A stretch of DNA of 64,000 nt from Gigantopelta aegis (lineage: Eukaryota > Mollusca > Gastropoda > Neomphalida > Peltospiridae): positions 27,501 through 91,500 of the forward strand of contig NW_024533018.1 in NCBI RefSeq assembly GCF_016097555.1. The letters are read 5' to 3'. This document shows, one piece after another, positions 1-13,067 of this stretch. The position numbers and the translations under genes are program-made. Position 1 is the stretch's first letter. Each line of letters begins with the position of its first letter. The notes beneath the pieces were generated by a model. That model was not told the origin of the DNA, did no database searches, and saw nothing but the letters and a program-made list of their open reading frames with translations.

Positions 1-29
1 AAAAATAAAGGTTGAAACAAAACAAATAC

Positions 30-61
<32 letters not shown>

Positions 62-301
62 ACAAAATAGATCGGTCTTTCTAAATGTAATGACAATGAA
101 ATTATGTTTACAAAAATATGTTGTGATATTTTAAAGGGAGGTTGGGTGGGTGTGTCTGTGTTAGTTTTGGGAAGATCTTCATACATCAGAAATAACAAGA
201 CTTTGTGCTGGATAATTTAAATATAAAAAAATTTAAAACTATATAGTTAATGTTGGCTCACCCTTTTTCTGGATTATTTTTTGATTCATTATAATTCATT
301 T

Positions 302-3300
302 TCACATATATCTCCAACATTTCCATAATCTGTCTGGCTTGATAGTATATGCATACAAATCTTCAACCTCATCTTCAAATTTCTAAAATAATAGATAATG
401 AAAATGAAACAAATAATAAATGAGAAGGAAACATCAAACAAACAAACATACCAGCGAAAAAACGCTATTGATATTGCCCAGTCATGGATATCAGAGTAGC
501 TTTGTTTCAAAACAAACAGTCTTTGATCCCTTGCTAAAACAAACCATGGCATTTCGTTTCAAGCCAAAGGTTCTAGTCTCCATTTTTTCTTTAGTTTTAA
601 GAACTCAGATTTTGTCGGGCTCTGAAATTACCATAAGGAGTAAAACCAATTATTATCCAGATCATAATTACTTTGATTTCAAAGAACAACCCATAAGATG
701 ATGGGATATTTTTACAGAGCTCAATGACAGCATCAATGGCTTGGTTTAATTCAATACCTTCATCTACCCTGATGAGCCTAATAAGTCATTAATAATATAA
801 TACTCCTAATATAAATGAAACATTGTATCTACCTTTAATATATCATTTACTATACCATGAGAATCATGATACTTCTCAGGAAGGAAAGACTTAGGACTAA
901 TTATAGAAGAATGATATAATAATAATTATAATAATTCAAGTAATGGCAATTGATAAGTGTATTCAATTGGTCTAGTGTGGTATGTATGCCTTACTCATAG
1001 TTCCAGTGGTGGCCAAAATGGTGCATTTGCTTTGCTGCCATGATAAACGTGGGTCAATAGTCCAGCTAATTTTATGGCTGTCTTCTTATCAATGGGTAGT
1101 TACTTTGAATGGACACCCATCCAACTCTGCGTTGAATTATATATAACATTAATTTAATGAAAATGAGCAGATGATGTAATAGATTTAAACTCTTGTTATA
1201 TACTGATAAAAAAGTCTGTATCTTGCAACTCCAGGGATCCTCACCATCAGGCCATTCTTGACCAATTTCCAAACTGTGCTTTTCCACGGCATCTACTCAT
1301 CAAATCCCCGTCGGTCTAACAAAAAAGAGTTTGTATATTTCAATGAAAGATAGGATAGAGATATAATACATTGTCATTAGGTCTCTTATATTTTTGGACA
1401 GTTTTTAAAATAATTTTTGTTATAGCGTGTGTACCCTTAGAATGAATACATAAGGTTTTAATTCAAAATCCATTTGTTCGTAAAGTGGTAAGTCCTCTCT
1501 GAGAACAGGAACTAAAGAATGAAGAATTGAGGGATCAGATAAGAAAGAGAATTGTTAGTGAACTTACAAATTTGGTGAACATTACCACTTCTCATAAAAT
1601 GACCAGCTTGTACTCTCTAAATGAACGAAAGAGAGTTATATTCAAACCATAATTAGAGAAATATTTGAACAATATTTGATTCAATCAGAGTAATTTTTGA
1701 TTCAATCAGAGTAATTTTTGATTCAATAATTGATTCAATCAAAGCAATGTTTGATTCAATCAGAGTAATTTTTTGATTCAAAATTGATTCAAATCAAAGC
1801 AATGTTTTGATTCATCAGAGAGGTGTTTGATTCATTATTTTTATTTATTTATTTTCATACTGGTTTTCCTCCATATTTGCAACATTATCTCTTCAACAGA
1901 ATTAGGAACCACGTAGAAAATGTCATCAGGATACTGAATGTCTAAAAAGAAAAAAAAGAAAAAGAGAGAGAGAGAGATAAGTAATCAATTACAAAGTCTA
2001 TCTATGCATTACCAAAGGTAGAAACAAATATCTCTAATCACAACGGCTAACATATCATTACATTGACCTATGAGAGAGAAGAATATAACTACAATATATA
2101 GTACTGTGTTATAATACAATATATAGTACTGTGCTATAATACAATATATAGTACTGTGCTATAATACAATATATAGTACCTGTGTTATAATACAATATAG
2201 TACTGTGCTATAATACAATATATAGTACTGTGCTATAATACAATATAGTACTGTGTTATAATACAATATATAGTACTGTGCTATAATACAATATATAGTA
2301 CTGTGTTTATAATACAAATATAGTACTGTGCTATAATACAAATCATATAGTACTGTGTTATAATACAATATATAGTTACTGTGCTATAATACAATATATA
2401 GTACTGTGCTATAATACAATATATAGTACTGTGCTATAATACAATATATAGTACTGTACTATACAGTAAGTACTACAGAATGGGATTTAAATTAAACATC
2501 TCTTACCAGTACTTGACGAATATCTTGATCCAAAATAATTACATTAATTAGTACATAGTTTTCTAATAACTCTTGTGTCCCTAATATAGGTACATAAAAT
2601 GAAGTATCATATCATTTTATTGTATATCTTACTTTCCAAAGTAAGAAGGCGGTAAGATATTTATTTTGTGTTCTTTTTTTAGGTTTATGTGATGGAGAAG
2701 TAAAACAGGAGATGGTGTTATATCGTGAGAATATGGTATAGCACCAGAGTGAACAGATGTTGTACTGACATTTTCTGTTCCCACCTATTCCTGCTTCCTT
2801 GATAAAGAGAAAGAAATAACTCACTAATTTGCCTTTTTGTCTATCCATCCATCTGTCCATTTTATCCATCCATCCATCTGTCCATTCTATCTATCTATCC
2901 ATCCATTCACTATCTTACCATGCACTGATTCTTTAGAACCAATGAACTGTTTGTGGAAACTGTAGATAACGTTAACGAGGGTGTCCTTCTCTGTACAAAA
3001 AATAAAGCATTCATTTTAATACCAATTTGAAATCTTACTTTTCATGGAGTGTAAAATGTATCAGCTTAATCTCAGTAGATTCAGTAGGTTCTGTAGGTTC
3101 AGTAGGTTTGATAGGTTCAGTAGATTCAGTAGGTTTGATAGGTTCAGTAGTTCGGTAGGTTGATAGGTTCAGTAGGTTCGGTAGGTTTGGTTAGGTTTTG
3201 TAGGTTCAGTAGGTTCTGTAGGTTCGGTAGGTTCAGTAGGTTCTGTAGGTTTCAGTAGGTTCGGTAGGTTCAGTAGGTTTCGTAGGTTCAGTAGGTTTGG

Positions 3301-4013
3301 TAGGTTTAGTGACTTCATTAGTTTCAGTTTTTGAAGATCCTAACAATGAACACACTATATATTGTGTAGTTCAAGATCTTTTAATACCTTCTGATCTCGA
3401 TACTAGTATCATCATGTCATCAAGATATTCAGCAATTTGAGTTGATTGATCTGAATACACAACATGATCTTCATCAACAAATTTCTAAACAAAAGACAAA
3501 AAATATTAAACTCAATATACGAACTAATATTCTTTGAATAGACCAACCCAGTACAAGTCCATTTTCAAAATTTTTCACATGAAGTCAAGCTGTTCAATGG
3601 TCCATTTCTTTATAATCTGTGTGTATGATATCCAGCAATCATTGTTAATTTCAATGTACAATCAGTAAAGATGAGTTCAATTCAGGGCATGGGGTCAAAT
3701 ACATTAAAAATAGTATTTCAAAACTTCAAAATTCAAATACAAATACAAATATTCAAAAAAAGTATTTAAATACAGCTAAATACAAATACTTATGTATTTG
3801 ACCCAAGCCTGGAGTTCATTGAGTTTAAACCCTTTACAACATCAGTCATTTTATTCTACTAATCCAAGGCATTAGTTAGCTATGATTTTTATTTAATATC
3901 ATGTTTGTATGTAGTACTTACACTGGATTCATTTGTAATATGGGCCTCATTTGATAACACAACAGAACTTGAGTGGAAAACACAAGTACTGTTTTGTACA
4001 CTTTCATCATTAG
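302..4013 (-). CDS. Multi-exon gene of unknown function (3' part)
   Basis: I do not recognise this protein. Several short coding-like segments on the minus strand are bordered by AG and GT: about 3922-4013 (Ser/Asn-rich), 3399-3487 (reads KFVDEDHVVYSDQSTQ), 3043-3340 (Thr-Glu-Pro repeat tract), 2932-2992, 2638-2793, 2510-2590, 1855-1942 (YPDDIFYVVPNSVEEI), about 1433-1516 (REDLPLYEQMDFELKP), 995-1070 (AGLLTHVYHGSKANAPFW) and 302-382. The last reads KFEDEVEDLYAYTIKPDRLW and then meets a stop. Exon chaining and frame phase are not secure and some segments need an indel to stay open. No transmembrane or catalytic motif is evident. It may be one gene together with the exons at 7-8.4 kb, or two genes. 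That coding sequence exists is moderately sure; the gene model is not. Confidence 0.42.
1675..1830. repeat. Short tandem repeat, about 21-bp unit
   Basis: Five to six imperfect copies of a unit like TTTGATTCAATCAGAGTAAT, some alternating with AAAGCAATG. They lie in a probable intron of the unrecognised minus-strand gene. Confidence 0.75.
2085..2470. repeat. Minisatellite, about 24-bp unit, roughly 16 copies
   Basis: Units of the form ATACAATATATAGTACTGTG followed by YTAT are repeated head-to-tail with 1-3 bp length variants. The array gives a spurious Tyr/Leu-rich open frame on the minus strand. It falls between two probable exons and is best read as intronic. Confidence 0.85.
3080..3310 (-). 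repeat. 9-bp repeat, possibly coding a Thr-Glu-Pro tract
   Basis: On the plus strand the unit is GTAGGTTCA or GTAGGTTCG, repeated with few interruptions. On the minus strand it reads as Thr-Glu-Pro/Thr-Lys-Pro repeats that continue in frame from a coding-like flank, KTETNEVTKPTKPTEP. It may be a mucin- or stalk-like low-complexity segment, or an expanded microsatellite inside an exon. Indels in the array break the frame. Confidence 0.55.
3683..3811. mobile_element. hAT-like MITE with terminal inverted repeats
   Basis: The left end reads CAGGGCATGGGGTCAAATAC. The right end, reverse-complemented, reads CAGGCTTGGGTCAAATACAT. The two ends are therefore an inverted repeat starting with the CAGGG/CAGGC seen at hAT termini. 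The flanks carry near-duplicate GAGTTCAATT (left) and GAGTTCATT (right), consistent with the short target-site duplication of hAT elements. The inside is AT-rich and holds CAAATACAAATAC runs. It has no coding capacity, so it would be non-autonomous. Confidence 0.7.
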
Positions 4014-7012
4014 GCTAACAAGGAAAAAAAACAATTTTAAACACACACAAGTCTCACTATTTCTTACAGTGACTGTAAAATATGTTGTCACATGATGTTT
4101 GGCAAGAGTATGCATCTATAGCCTTCATCATTGTGTTGTACATCTTCATTACTGCTCACTAGTTTTCTCTGCTCCTTCAAAGGCCTGAATAAAATATGGA
4201 ATATAGAATATGTACATATATCTCAATTTCTAGTCTCAACATTTAATCCAGTACTGCATGACACTAGAAAAGAGGCTGGGACTACCAATCATAAGCTAAT
4301 TTCCTCACTAGAAAGTAAAGGACACATTTACTATATATCTTTGACATCAAATTTACACAACATGGTGACTAATATGTCAAATATTATTTACTTGAGGGAG
4401 TCTTGGTCACCGCTAACTTCTGCTGGAAAGTCCCAAACTTACAGCCATTGAGTCTCTACAGTGACGTAATCAGTAGTAATGAAGTGGAATGTATTAATTG
4501 TTACCTTTCTCTTTGATTTCACATCATTTATTTGTTTTTTGCAGCTAAAAAAAGTAAAAATTTAACAAAACTTTTCAAATAAGCATGTGGTTAATGACCC
4601 TACCTGAGATAAATGAGATATCGGAGTAAAAGATTATGTTCTGCCTCTTGGATGTCCTCGTTGAAAATTGAAAAAAAATTCTTCCGGAAGTAAAGGAAAT
4701 GAAGAATTAAAAATTTATAGCTAGTGAATTATCTTTATATCAATTTACCTCAGCAATACGGTATCTCCATCTTCAATACCGTTGTTCATTAAGAGACTTT
4801 GTAGGATCAAGCCAATTTACTAAGAACAGTTAATAGTTTCATTTAATTTTATATTATAGGGATAATATTATGAGGTGTGTACTAAAGTTACTTACTATGA
4901 GCAACACTAACTCCAGTCTTCTCAGATGAAGAAGGCATAGCTAATGACAGTTCTTTGTATTTTTTTTACTCCTATAATTAAAAGTGAATTAAAAACATTA
5001 ATAAGATCGTTATTTGTGTATATATTGTAAAATAATATGAATTATTACTTTACAGGAGACAGAGTTATGCATACTTCACTACTACATGATGTAGGTAGTG
5101 AAATCTCTTTTATCTTAGAAAGTAGTGAGTATGTATATATGAGATATATACAGACATAACACACCTTATTCTTAGGACATGTACAATAACGTCACTTACC
5201 TAGTATTTTCCCAATAAATTGACAGTTTCATAGACTGGTAGTGATGCATTAACCTACAATGGTACACCGACACATATAATATAGTTAGTAATCATATAAC
5301 AAAGCTATGCAGCTGTCATTACTTGAGTGTATTATTACATGGACATAATACTAGCTATTGAATTCACAAATTAAGATCTTTAGAACAAAAATCTTATGTT
5401 TGGTTTACACATTCCACAAGCAATAATCCTATTAGATCATTAACTGTACTCTTGTATCATAAATATCATTATTAACAACTTCCATTGGAAAAGAGGAGAT
5501 ACAAGGAACTACTACTATAGCATTGTACTATCTTCGTCATCGGTATGTATAGATTGTGTGATATCACTGTACAGTAGACATATTACTTGTACTAACTAGA
5601 TTCAACTTCTGACAGTTATTCTTGAAATATGTATTTATAGGTTCCTTGTTGATGGTTTAAGTAATTTTGTTTCCCCTATCAATGCATTCTTTGTACTCAT
5701 AAGGTAATATCAACTTTCATAACAGTAACATTAGCTTAATGTGTATTGATGATATTTATATGTATGCTATTATCACAGCAATGTAGTTATGAGTGAGACA
5801 ATTATAGTTCAATGGTATGTAGTGGTGTTTGAGCATGTGATAGAATGGTGGATTGAAGATTAGGATATCTGGAATGAGGATTTTAGAGTGGTGCATCACA
5901 AAACAGGATTAAGGCTAGAGTTGCATGCATTAATGAAAGATGTGTATGAAAGAATAAGTTTGCACGATGTAAGTTGGAATTTCAAATAGGAATAGTTCAC
6001 ATCAGGGTGTTGTCTACCTGACTCTTCCATCTCATGATTTGTACAAAATATTTCTGTTTTACACAAGCAGAAACAATTTTTGATTCTTCTCAAACTGCCT
6101 AACAATTCAGTTTATGTTGCCATGGCAACACACTAGCGAAATCCATTAAGGGGTGTGTCTAATAAGCTATGTACTCTGAAAGTAAACCATATATGTGTGT
6201 CTCTATTGCATATTTAATAAGACTAGCTTTCAAAGCATAGATACTGATTATATTTTTAAAAGTATGTGTGGGAGATATGACAACAATCAAGGCCATTAGT
6301 CTTCTAAGAAGTGAACAGAACAAGTTAGGACAAATTTTTGTTGTGTAAAACATGTGTCTCATTAACTGTGTATTTATTACCGACAGCCAAGTTGCCTTGA
6401 TGATAAATTCTTTAAATAGTTTGAAGTCATTCTATTTCCTTGCCCATCCATCTATCCATCCACCCATCCATTTCAACTATTCAAAGTTGGTTATAATGCG
6501 TAAAAATTATTTGTAGGCATAGTGCGTTTGTTTGTGTGTGATATATGTGAGTGAACACTGATTAAATTCCATTCTGAGTAATATCATGCTAAGCGTACTC
6601 TGATCTCTCTCTCTCTCTCTCTCTCTTTGACTCACTTGATATTCCCTCACTTCATCAGATATATATTACATGCAATGATATAGGTAGTTGTTTTCTTTCG
6701 TAATTCAATGACATCCTGTGACAATAAATAATAACATTTGTAATTATAAGTATTATCTATTATCATATAAGGTAGTAAGTGGTCATCACTATTGCTCTCA
6801 ATACTACAAATTAATTGTTTAAATTAATATGTCCATTGAAGGAGATTTAATAACACAAATAATGTGTATTTGTAATACAACATAATTAATATATTGTACA
6901 AATTAATTGACACATGGTTTTATTGATAACAATCCCATCAATGACACATTATATTAGCATTTACAAATTGACAATCATCATTAATTGTATGAATTTATGA
7001 GAGAGAATTCAC
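4014..7012. other. Region without a confidently supported gene
   Basis: I see only weak coding signal. The best candidate is a minus-strand segment near 4903-4975 reading AMPSSSEKTGVSVAHS before a GT donor, possibly another exon of the unrecognised gene. Simple CATC/CCAT runs lie near 6445-6470 and a short CT run near 6606-6627. The remaining open frames look like chance. Confidence 0.5.
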
Positions 7013-8395
7013 CTGATTTACACAGTGATAATCAGAGAGACGTACTCTGGTTGCAGTGAGGAGAACATCCATATCTTGAAGGACAAGATAAGCTTCAAAA
7101 TCTACCATAGAAAAAGATATTGAGTTAACAAGCAAATCTAATGATAGCTGCCTCAAGCAAATGTTTGCATACTCTATTACTTTAAACGTATATGATGTTT
7201 TGTAGTCTTTTATACTTTGTAATTGATCTACTCTCATATTTGTTTGCCCTAAAATTGTACAAATGCTACTAACAATGTAGGACTAAACAAAATGACAAAA
7301 ATGTTGCACAAATGTAATAAAAGGAAAAGACACACAATGGCAACCCAATCTAACCTAGCATGTACTTATGTACTCTGACATAAGTCTTTATATAGTATTA
7401 ATAATGTACATTCCACTGACAGCAAAATAAGAGTAACAGCTGCAGGTACTATATACACTGCGGGTTAGGAGTGAATTTTTATTTGTGCGCTGTTATTCAA
7501 TAAACATTTAGGGTACTACTGGTCTACAATAGTATAAATGAGTTTGTTGACAGGATCTAGGGGCATATTTAATTGTTAGCTGTAAAAACTATCATACACA
7601 CATACACATGTAGTAATATATATATATAATGTAATTATTATAAATGCCAGCAGACCATATTAAGAGTATAGAACAATGCTATTCATACAAACCAGTCTTC
7701 TAACTTGGAATGACGCTTTAGATATTATGGAGGGAAAGGTTGCACAATCAGAAGTCAAATAGAAGACATAAGATAAATTGCTGGTATTCAAACAAGGGAA
7801 CGTAGTAATAAGTGTTTATTGATAAGCGCATATTTGAATTAGGCCTTGTTAATTAGTGATACATAAAATATGTAGCTTTATAATTTTGTCTGCAGCCATT
7901 ATTTTTATATTTTAAGGCTAAAGTCTGTCCAATATTGAGAGCTCTACAATAGTAAAATTAATAATGAATCATATACTAATTATGCATTGACAGAACAATA
8001 TTTATAGTGAGTTTCAGTTAAAACTTACGGGACTAGGACTGGCAAAGCAGACACAACTAAGGCAGGACCAGATATTATCATATAATGCATATTATTGCTT
8101 TGAATACTAACCTTTTTCAAAGTATCCTCCAAATGCTGGTGAAACAATCTCAAAGATGAGAAACACTTGTTCTTTGTAGAAGCTGTGAAGGGTAATAATA
8201 ATTTAAAGTAATATACCTGCTGGATTAAAGGAATGAATACTGAAACAGTACACTAATGGCTGGCAGAAGCTTATTAAAAGGTGCTTCTTGCTGTCGTTTT
8301 TTGCTTGAATGACTTGCGAACTGATTAAGAGGACACCGCTGTTTCAGTGACACAAGTCTAACAAGTTGACTAAAAACTTCAGCTGAACTCTTATT
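7013..8395 (-). CDS. Exons of an unrecognised gene (5' part)
   Basis: Three minus-strand exons have clean splice borders. They are 8217-8395 (starts NKSSAEVFSQLVRLVSLKQ), 8112-8182 (FYKEQVFLIFEIVSPAFGGY) and 7013-7248 (starts GQTNMRVDQLQSIKDY and continues for about 78 residues to a GTGAAT donor). The composition is that of a soluble, largely helical protein: Leu-, Ser- and Gln-rich, with no signal peptide and no transmembrane span. I do not recognise the family. The first of these exons needs a small indel near 8222-8230 to join the second in frame. The exons may belong to the same gene as those at 302-4013. Confidence 0.5.
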
Positions 8396-8697
8396 CTGCA
8401 AATATGCAGACTTTGCAAATTACTAGTTTGCAGCAAACAAGTATTATAAGCAGTACCATTATAACATATTGTCACTATATAACTACATTATATAGAGAGT
8501 AATAACTGTGAGAACATACCTACTCTTCCAACAACTACTTGATCAAATCAGTTCTCCTTCGTTGAATCTACTGCACAACTAATACACTGAGAATATATAC
8601 TCATGTGTGGGATGAAGTCTACTGATACAGGCAGTATGCATAACTCCCTCAAACCAACATTTCCTTACATGTTTTATAGATATTCAATTAACTATAA

Positions 8698-8705
8698 TAT
8701 ATATA

Positions 8706-8776
<71 letters not shown>
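8698..8776. repeat. (AT)n microsatellite
   Basis: About 60 uninterrupted bases of alternating AT, followed by a short CA run. It produces a spurious Tyr-Ile open frame. Confidence 0.95.
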
Positions 8777-8781
<5 letters not shown>

Positions 8782-9154
8782 ATGTACTTATGATAACACT
8801 GTTCTGTTTGCTGTTATTTTTAATCAAGTTTATTCCAGTATCGATGTTGCTGCTTACTTTTACTTCTCGCTCTTCGACGAATTATCTCCAGTCAGTCGCA
8901 TTATTAAGTTAACGATGTAGGTTTCGTCCATATTTCACTCTCCACTAGTTGCTTTTGCTTGCTGTGGTAAGTAAAAAGTTATCCTCGACTTCTTATCCTT
9001 CGTCTTGCACTATAAATTATGTTAACAACAAGGTTATCATATTATACTCAAAAATGTTCAATTAATCTTTCAAAGTTCATGTTACTAAACATTAGTAACA
9101 CTAAATAATATTTTACATACCACAATAATAATAAAGACACACCCAAAATTCATT

Positions 9155-12115
9155 TTATAATTCTGAAATAAGTTTGACATATAATTCTGGACCTTCATCA
9201 GCAGTAAGAGGAGAAAAATAGTGGTCTAGAATTTCATTAGTAACCTGGTCTAAAGTGGGAGGGTCCCATTTTGGATCATTATCCTTATCTATTAATACTA
9301 AATGAAGATATTAGGTAGTCATGGTTACCATGATCAAATGGTGACAGATGATATACTAACCCTGCTCTCACTCCTTCATAGAAATCTTTTGCTGCCTAAA
9401 CAAAGACATTTGAATGTTGCTGGTGATTTCTCTCTCTCTCTCTCTCTCACCATGCATCTCTGGCTAAGGCGATACTCTATCATCAAACACTCTTCAAATG
9501 TTCTTTCCTTTCCTTCTTTGACTTGTCGATGAGTAACTTTAGAAGAACTAGGAGACTAAATAAGAGAAGAAAGCCTGAAACTCATATCTTCATAAACCCA
9601 TACAAGTACCTAAAACCTGAACTACAAATGTCAACTATAACTAACTAATTTATTATCAATATGAGATGTATTGCCTGTAATTACCAGTCATGTGCACCCA
9701 TGTCAAGCATGTCTAATGGGATCCAAACCCCTATGAACGCACACTAACGAAATCATAGTTATATAAACACTTTTACATTGTTGTCATTGACAATTCATAG
9801 ATATCAGCTTTTATAGGGAAACAAATATGACTGGAATGTTAAGAATGCATTGTTATCAATGTGGTACTTACCATTTTGTTTAACAACTGTTGACAGAAGA
9901 CCCAGGTTAATAGGTATATAATACAAGGAAATAAAACATCAAAGCACAGAGTATAGAGATCATGTATGTACGTGAGATTGTATAAAATTGAAATGTATAA
10001 TTAGTATGTCCTCCCTCTCTTTAAATTATCTAGATTGATTGGCTGATTGTTAGCAGCTGTATTGATAATGTATTACAAGTTGACTAACATATCTATTGTA
10101 ATTATATTATCAAAAATTAATGCTATATTGTGTTTTTAATGAGAGGGAATAGTTTAATTTATAGGTTATTGATTAAAAGGGGTTTTACTCACTTGTAATT
10201 GCTTTAGAGCCCATTCTGAGCCATCTTGCTGAAGAGCTATCAAAATATCTTCAAACACTGTCATGACGGAAACATCTAATGAATAAATAGATAATAATGG
10301 ATGCATAAAATGATACTAATGGACAGATAAATAATAATGGATGCATAGATAAGACAGACATATTGATGATGGACAGATGACTTACTCATTAATTTTATCA
10401 ATGTATGGATTAAAGTGAAAATTCTCTATTATCAAAACTTAAACACTAAATAGAGAGAAGTGCACATACTAATAATACATGTACATGTAATAATGGTATA
10501 TTAAGCGTAATAATGGTATATGTACATGTAATAATGGTATATGTATATGTAATAATGGTATATGTACATGTAATAATGGTATATGTACATGTAATAATGG
10601 TATATGTATATGTAATAATGGTATGTGTACATGTAATAATGGTATATGTACATGTAATAATGGTTATATACATGTAATAATGGTATATGTACATGTAATA
10701 ATGGTATATGTACATGTAATAATGGTATATGTACATGTAATAATGGTATATTGTACATGTAATAATGGTATATGTACATGTACCTGTGTATGGAAATCAT
10801 CCGAATATCTTTGACAATACGACTACTGTCTTCTCTGATGATTGGGTTATCACATGATCTAGTTAACTCAGTCATTAATGCTGGAATCTATATGGATAGA
10901 CTATTATTATCAATATAGTCAAACTGTTTATCCATTCTACTCACTTATCTGTCCATCTATTAATAGTTTAGTACATACCTTCTCTTTAGCAATAAAATGA
11001 GTTAGCCACACCCCCATAAAATACGTCACGACCTTTAACCTCTGACCTTGTTAACAATACACATATAATGATAGAATGAATTTAGAGACACTTTAGATTG
11101 TAATAGTAATACAATACAATACAATTAGTTACTACTAGTTACAAATTAAACTATGTTTGTCAACAATGTCATCTTGTAGGTGTAATTAGGACTGACAAAC
11201 AGTCTCTAGTACGTGCATGAGTGTAATTAATGAGTGTGAATGTAATTAGGACCTGTAAGTGATAGGAACATCCCCAATGTCCTTGTAGTTGAGGTAAGAA
11301 ATATCCACCACCAAACATCAGGAAACAAACCTATTATTATAAAATGACATTAATTTTATTAATTAAATATATAATAGATAAATATATATATATAATATAT
11401 AATATATATATATAGTGTATATATGTAGAGTTAATTAATGGAGTGGTTACTATCTCCCGATACATGTACATGTTTACATGTTTAAATGTTACATGTGAAT
11501 AAATTTATGGTATGACATTTAAATTGTGGTCACAATACAATCTGTAATTAATGGACAATAATTAAGACAAATATTTACCTAATTTAAATAAATTACGCAT
11601 GTATCTTACTCCGACATGCAACCAATTGTTATTAAAATAACATGTTCATGTAATCAATTGTCATTAAGATAACACATTCATGTCATAGTTGATAAACAAT
11701 GCTTACCAATTGCTGTTTCTGGCATTGCAAAAGTAGTCGTTTCAGTAGCTACTCTAAATGGAGAATGTACTGATATTCCTACACCCTATAATAAAAGAAC
11801 ACATAACAGGATTCATTCCCATGTCATATGGAATGAGAATGAGTCTGACTAACCCTCCCATTGTAATTCCATCAATGATGGCCACATATGGTTTACTAAG
11901 AGTCCCTGTGAGATAATTCAATTGATATTCATGAATAAAGAAATTCTTGGCTAATGGAGCACCCACTTTACCGGCATCTGTAACAGCTGCAAATAACGAG
12001 AGAAATGACCTGTATAACACTAATGATCATTATACCTCTTATATCACCTCCTGCACAGAAAGCCTTCTCTCCTACAACAACAATAAAATTAATGGAGTCA
12101 TCCTTCATTGTGGTC

Positions 12116-12151
<36 letters not shown>

Positions 12152-12978
12152 TAAACGAAATCTTGCAGACACTCTTACTTTCAGATCATCAGTCATTAGA
12201 TCAATCATATTAATATTAAGTGCATTGAGAGTCTTTGGTTTATTCAACTTCATTAACCGATAACCTCCATGTTCTCCAGAGACTGTCTCAAATAAGACCT
12301 CAGACTACAAGTGAGAAGAAAACAATAAACAACGATCTTACCCAAAGAACAATACAATATGTCTCCAATATAATATATGTGATCTAATTGATACGTATGT
12401 ATAGTTGTGATCTTACCCAAAGAACAATACAATATGTCTCCAATATAATATATGTGATCTAATTGATACATATGTATAGTTGTGATCTTACCCAAAGAAC
12501 AATACAATATGTCTCCAATATAATATGTGATCTAATTGATACATATGTATAGTTGTATGCATAAATGTACTTAATGCTGCACATATTAGTCGGTACAATA
12601 TAACTTGTCATTCTGTACGCATACTGCACATACCTCATGACTACCAGCAGCTGCTGATGACATATCCAATCGCTGTAATATTGAAATGTGAGAAAAGGAC
12701 ACGACAAGAAACAACACACTACTATAACTATTACATGCCCACTTACAAATTCAATATTAGTTAACAAATACATGTCAACAATCTCCAAATGTGTTCATAC
12801 AATAGTTCATCAGATTGTGTGTAGGGTGTGGTAGTGTATGCAGACTTACTGTTGCCATAGAAGTAATATTGGGTTTTAAATGTCGCAATAACGTATTAGT
12901 ACGTGTGATAGCTCTGTATAGTGCAATAAATAATATTAAAAAATGTACTAGTAGGTAGACATACCTTATTAAACTCAT
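9155..12978 (-). CDS. HIBCH: 3-hydroxyisobutyryl-CoA hydrolase, mitochondrial
   Basis: This enzyme hydrolyses 3-hydroxyisobutyryl-CoA in mitochondrial valine breakdown (known for the family). Exons from splice borders on the minus strand are 12965-12978, 12850-12913, 12634-12672, 12179-12304, 12036-12114, 11854-11986, 11707-11785, 11253-11330, 10979-11046, 10784-10887, 10193-10275, about 9870-9907 (weak), 9451-9555, 9361-9395 and 9155-9297. Crotonase-fold motifs are visible: [11 protein letters not shown] (oxyanion-hole loop), [23 protein letters not shown] (the conserved Glu region) and FPDVGGGYFLP (conserved Asp). The C-terminus reads [12 protein letters not shown]. The N-terminus is Arg/Thr-rich and lacks acids, as expected of a mitochondrial presequence. 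Single-base breaks near 11280 and 11000 disrupt the frame inside otherwise conserved sequence. Confidence 0.9.
10470..10782. repeat. Minisatellite, about 21-bp unit, in a HIBCH intron
   Basis: About 15 copies of ATGGTATATGTACATGTAATA, ending immediately before the donor of the exon at 10784-10887. The array yields long spurious open frames on both strands. Confidence 0.9.
12110..12150. repeat. (GA)n microsatellite
   Basis: A pure GA run of about 30 bp lies next to the acceptor polypyrimidine tract of the HIBCH exon ending at 12114. Confidence 0.9.
12330..12555. repeat. Three tandem copies of a roughly 75-bp unit
   Basis: Three near-identical copies begin with GATCTTACCCAAAGAACAAT at about 12334, 12410 and 12485. 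They lie in the HIBCH intron between exons 12179-12304 and 12634-12672. Confidence 0.9.
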
Positions 12979-13067
12979 AATTTATTAAGAATGCTGCAAA
13001 TTAATATTGTAGGTGTGGTTTTGAGATTTTGCGCGATAATTAGAGTTCTTGGAGGGAGAAGCAAGAC
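12979..13067. promoter_or_regulatory. Putative bidirectional promoter, HIBCH/RIC1
   Basis: Only 89 bp separate the two divergent start codons, so both 5' UTRs and core promoters must overlap here. The stretch includes TTTGCGCGATAATT and no clear TATA box. Shared control of the two genes is inference. Confidence 0.55.

Noticed and set aside
2159-2368. Tyr/Leu-rich minus-strand frame
   Set aside because: Entirely a 24-bp tandem repeat with no flanking coding signal in frame.
4131-4451. 106-codon plus-strand frame
   Set aside because: No motif, no splice context and opposite to the local gene; a chance frame in AT-rich DNA.
10446-10790. CRISPR-like regularly spaced repeats
   Set aside because: There are no unique spacers; it is a head-to-tail minisatellite in an animal genome.
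10446-10875. Long Tyr/His/Thr-rich open frames on both strands
   Set aside because: They are translations of a 21-bp minisatellite in a HIBCH intron. Only the non-repeat end (10784-10887) is a real exon.
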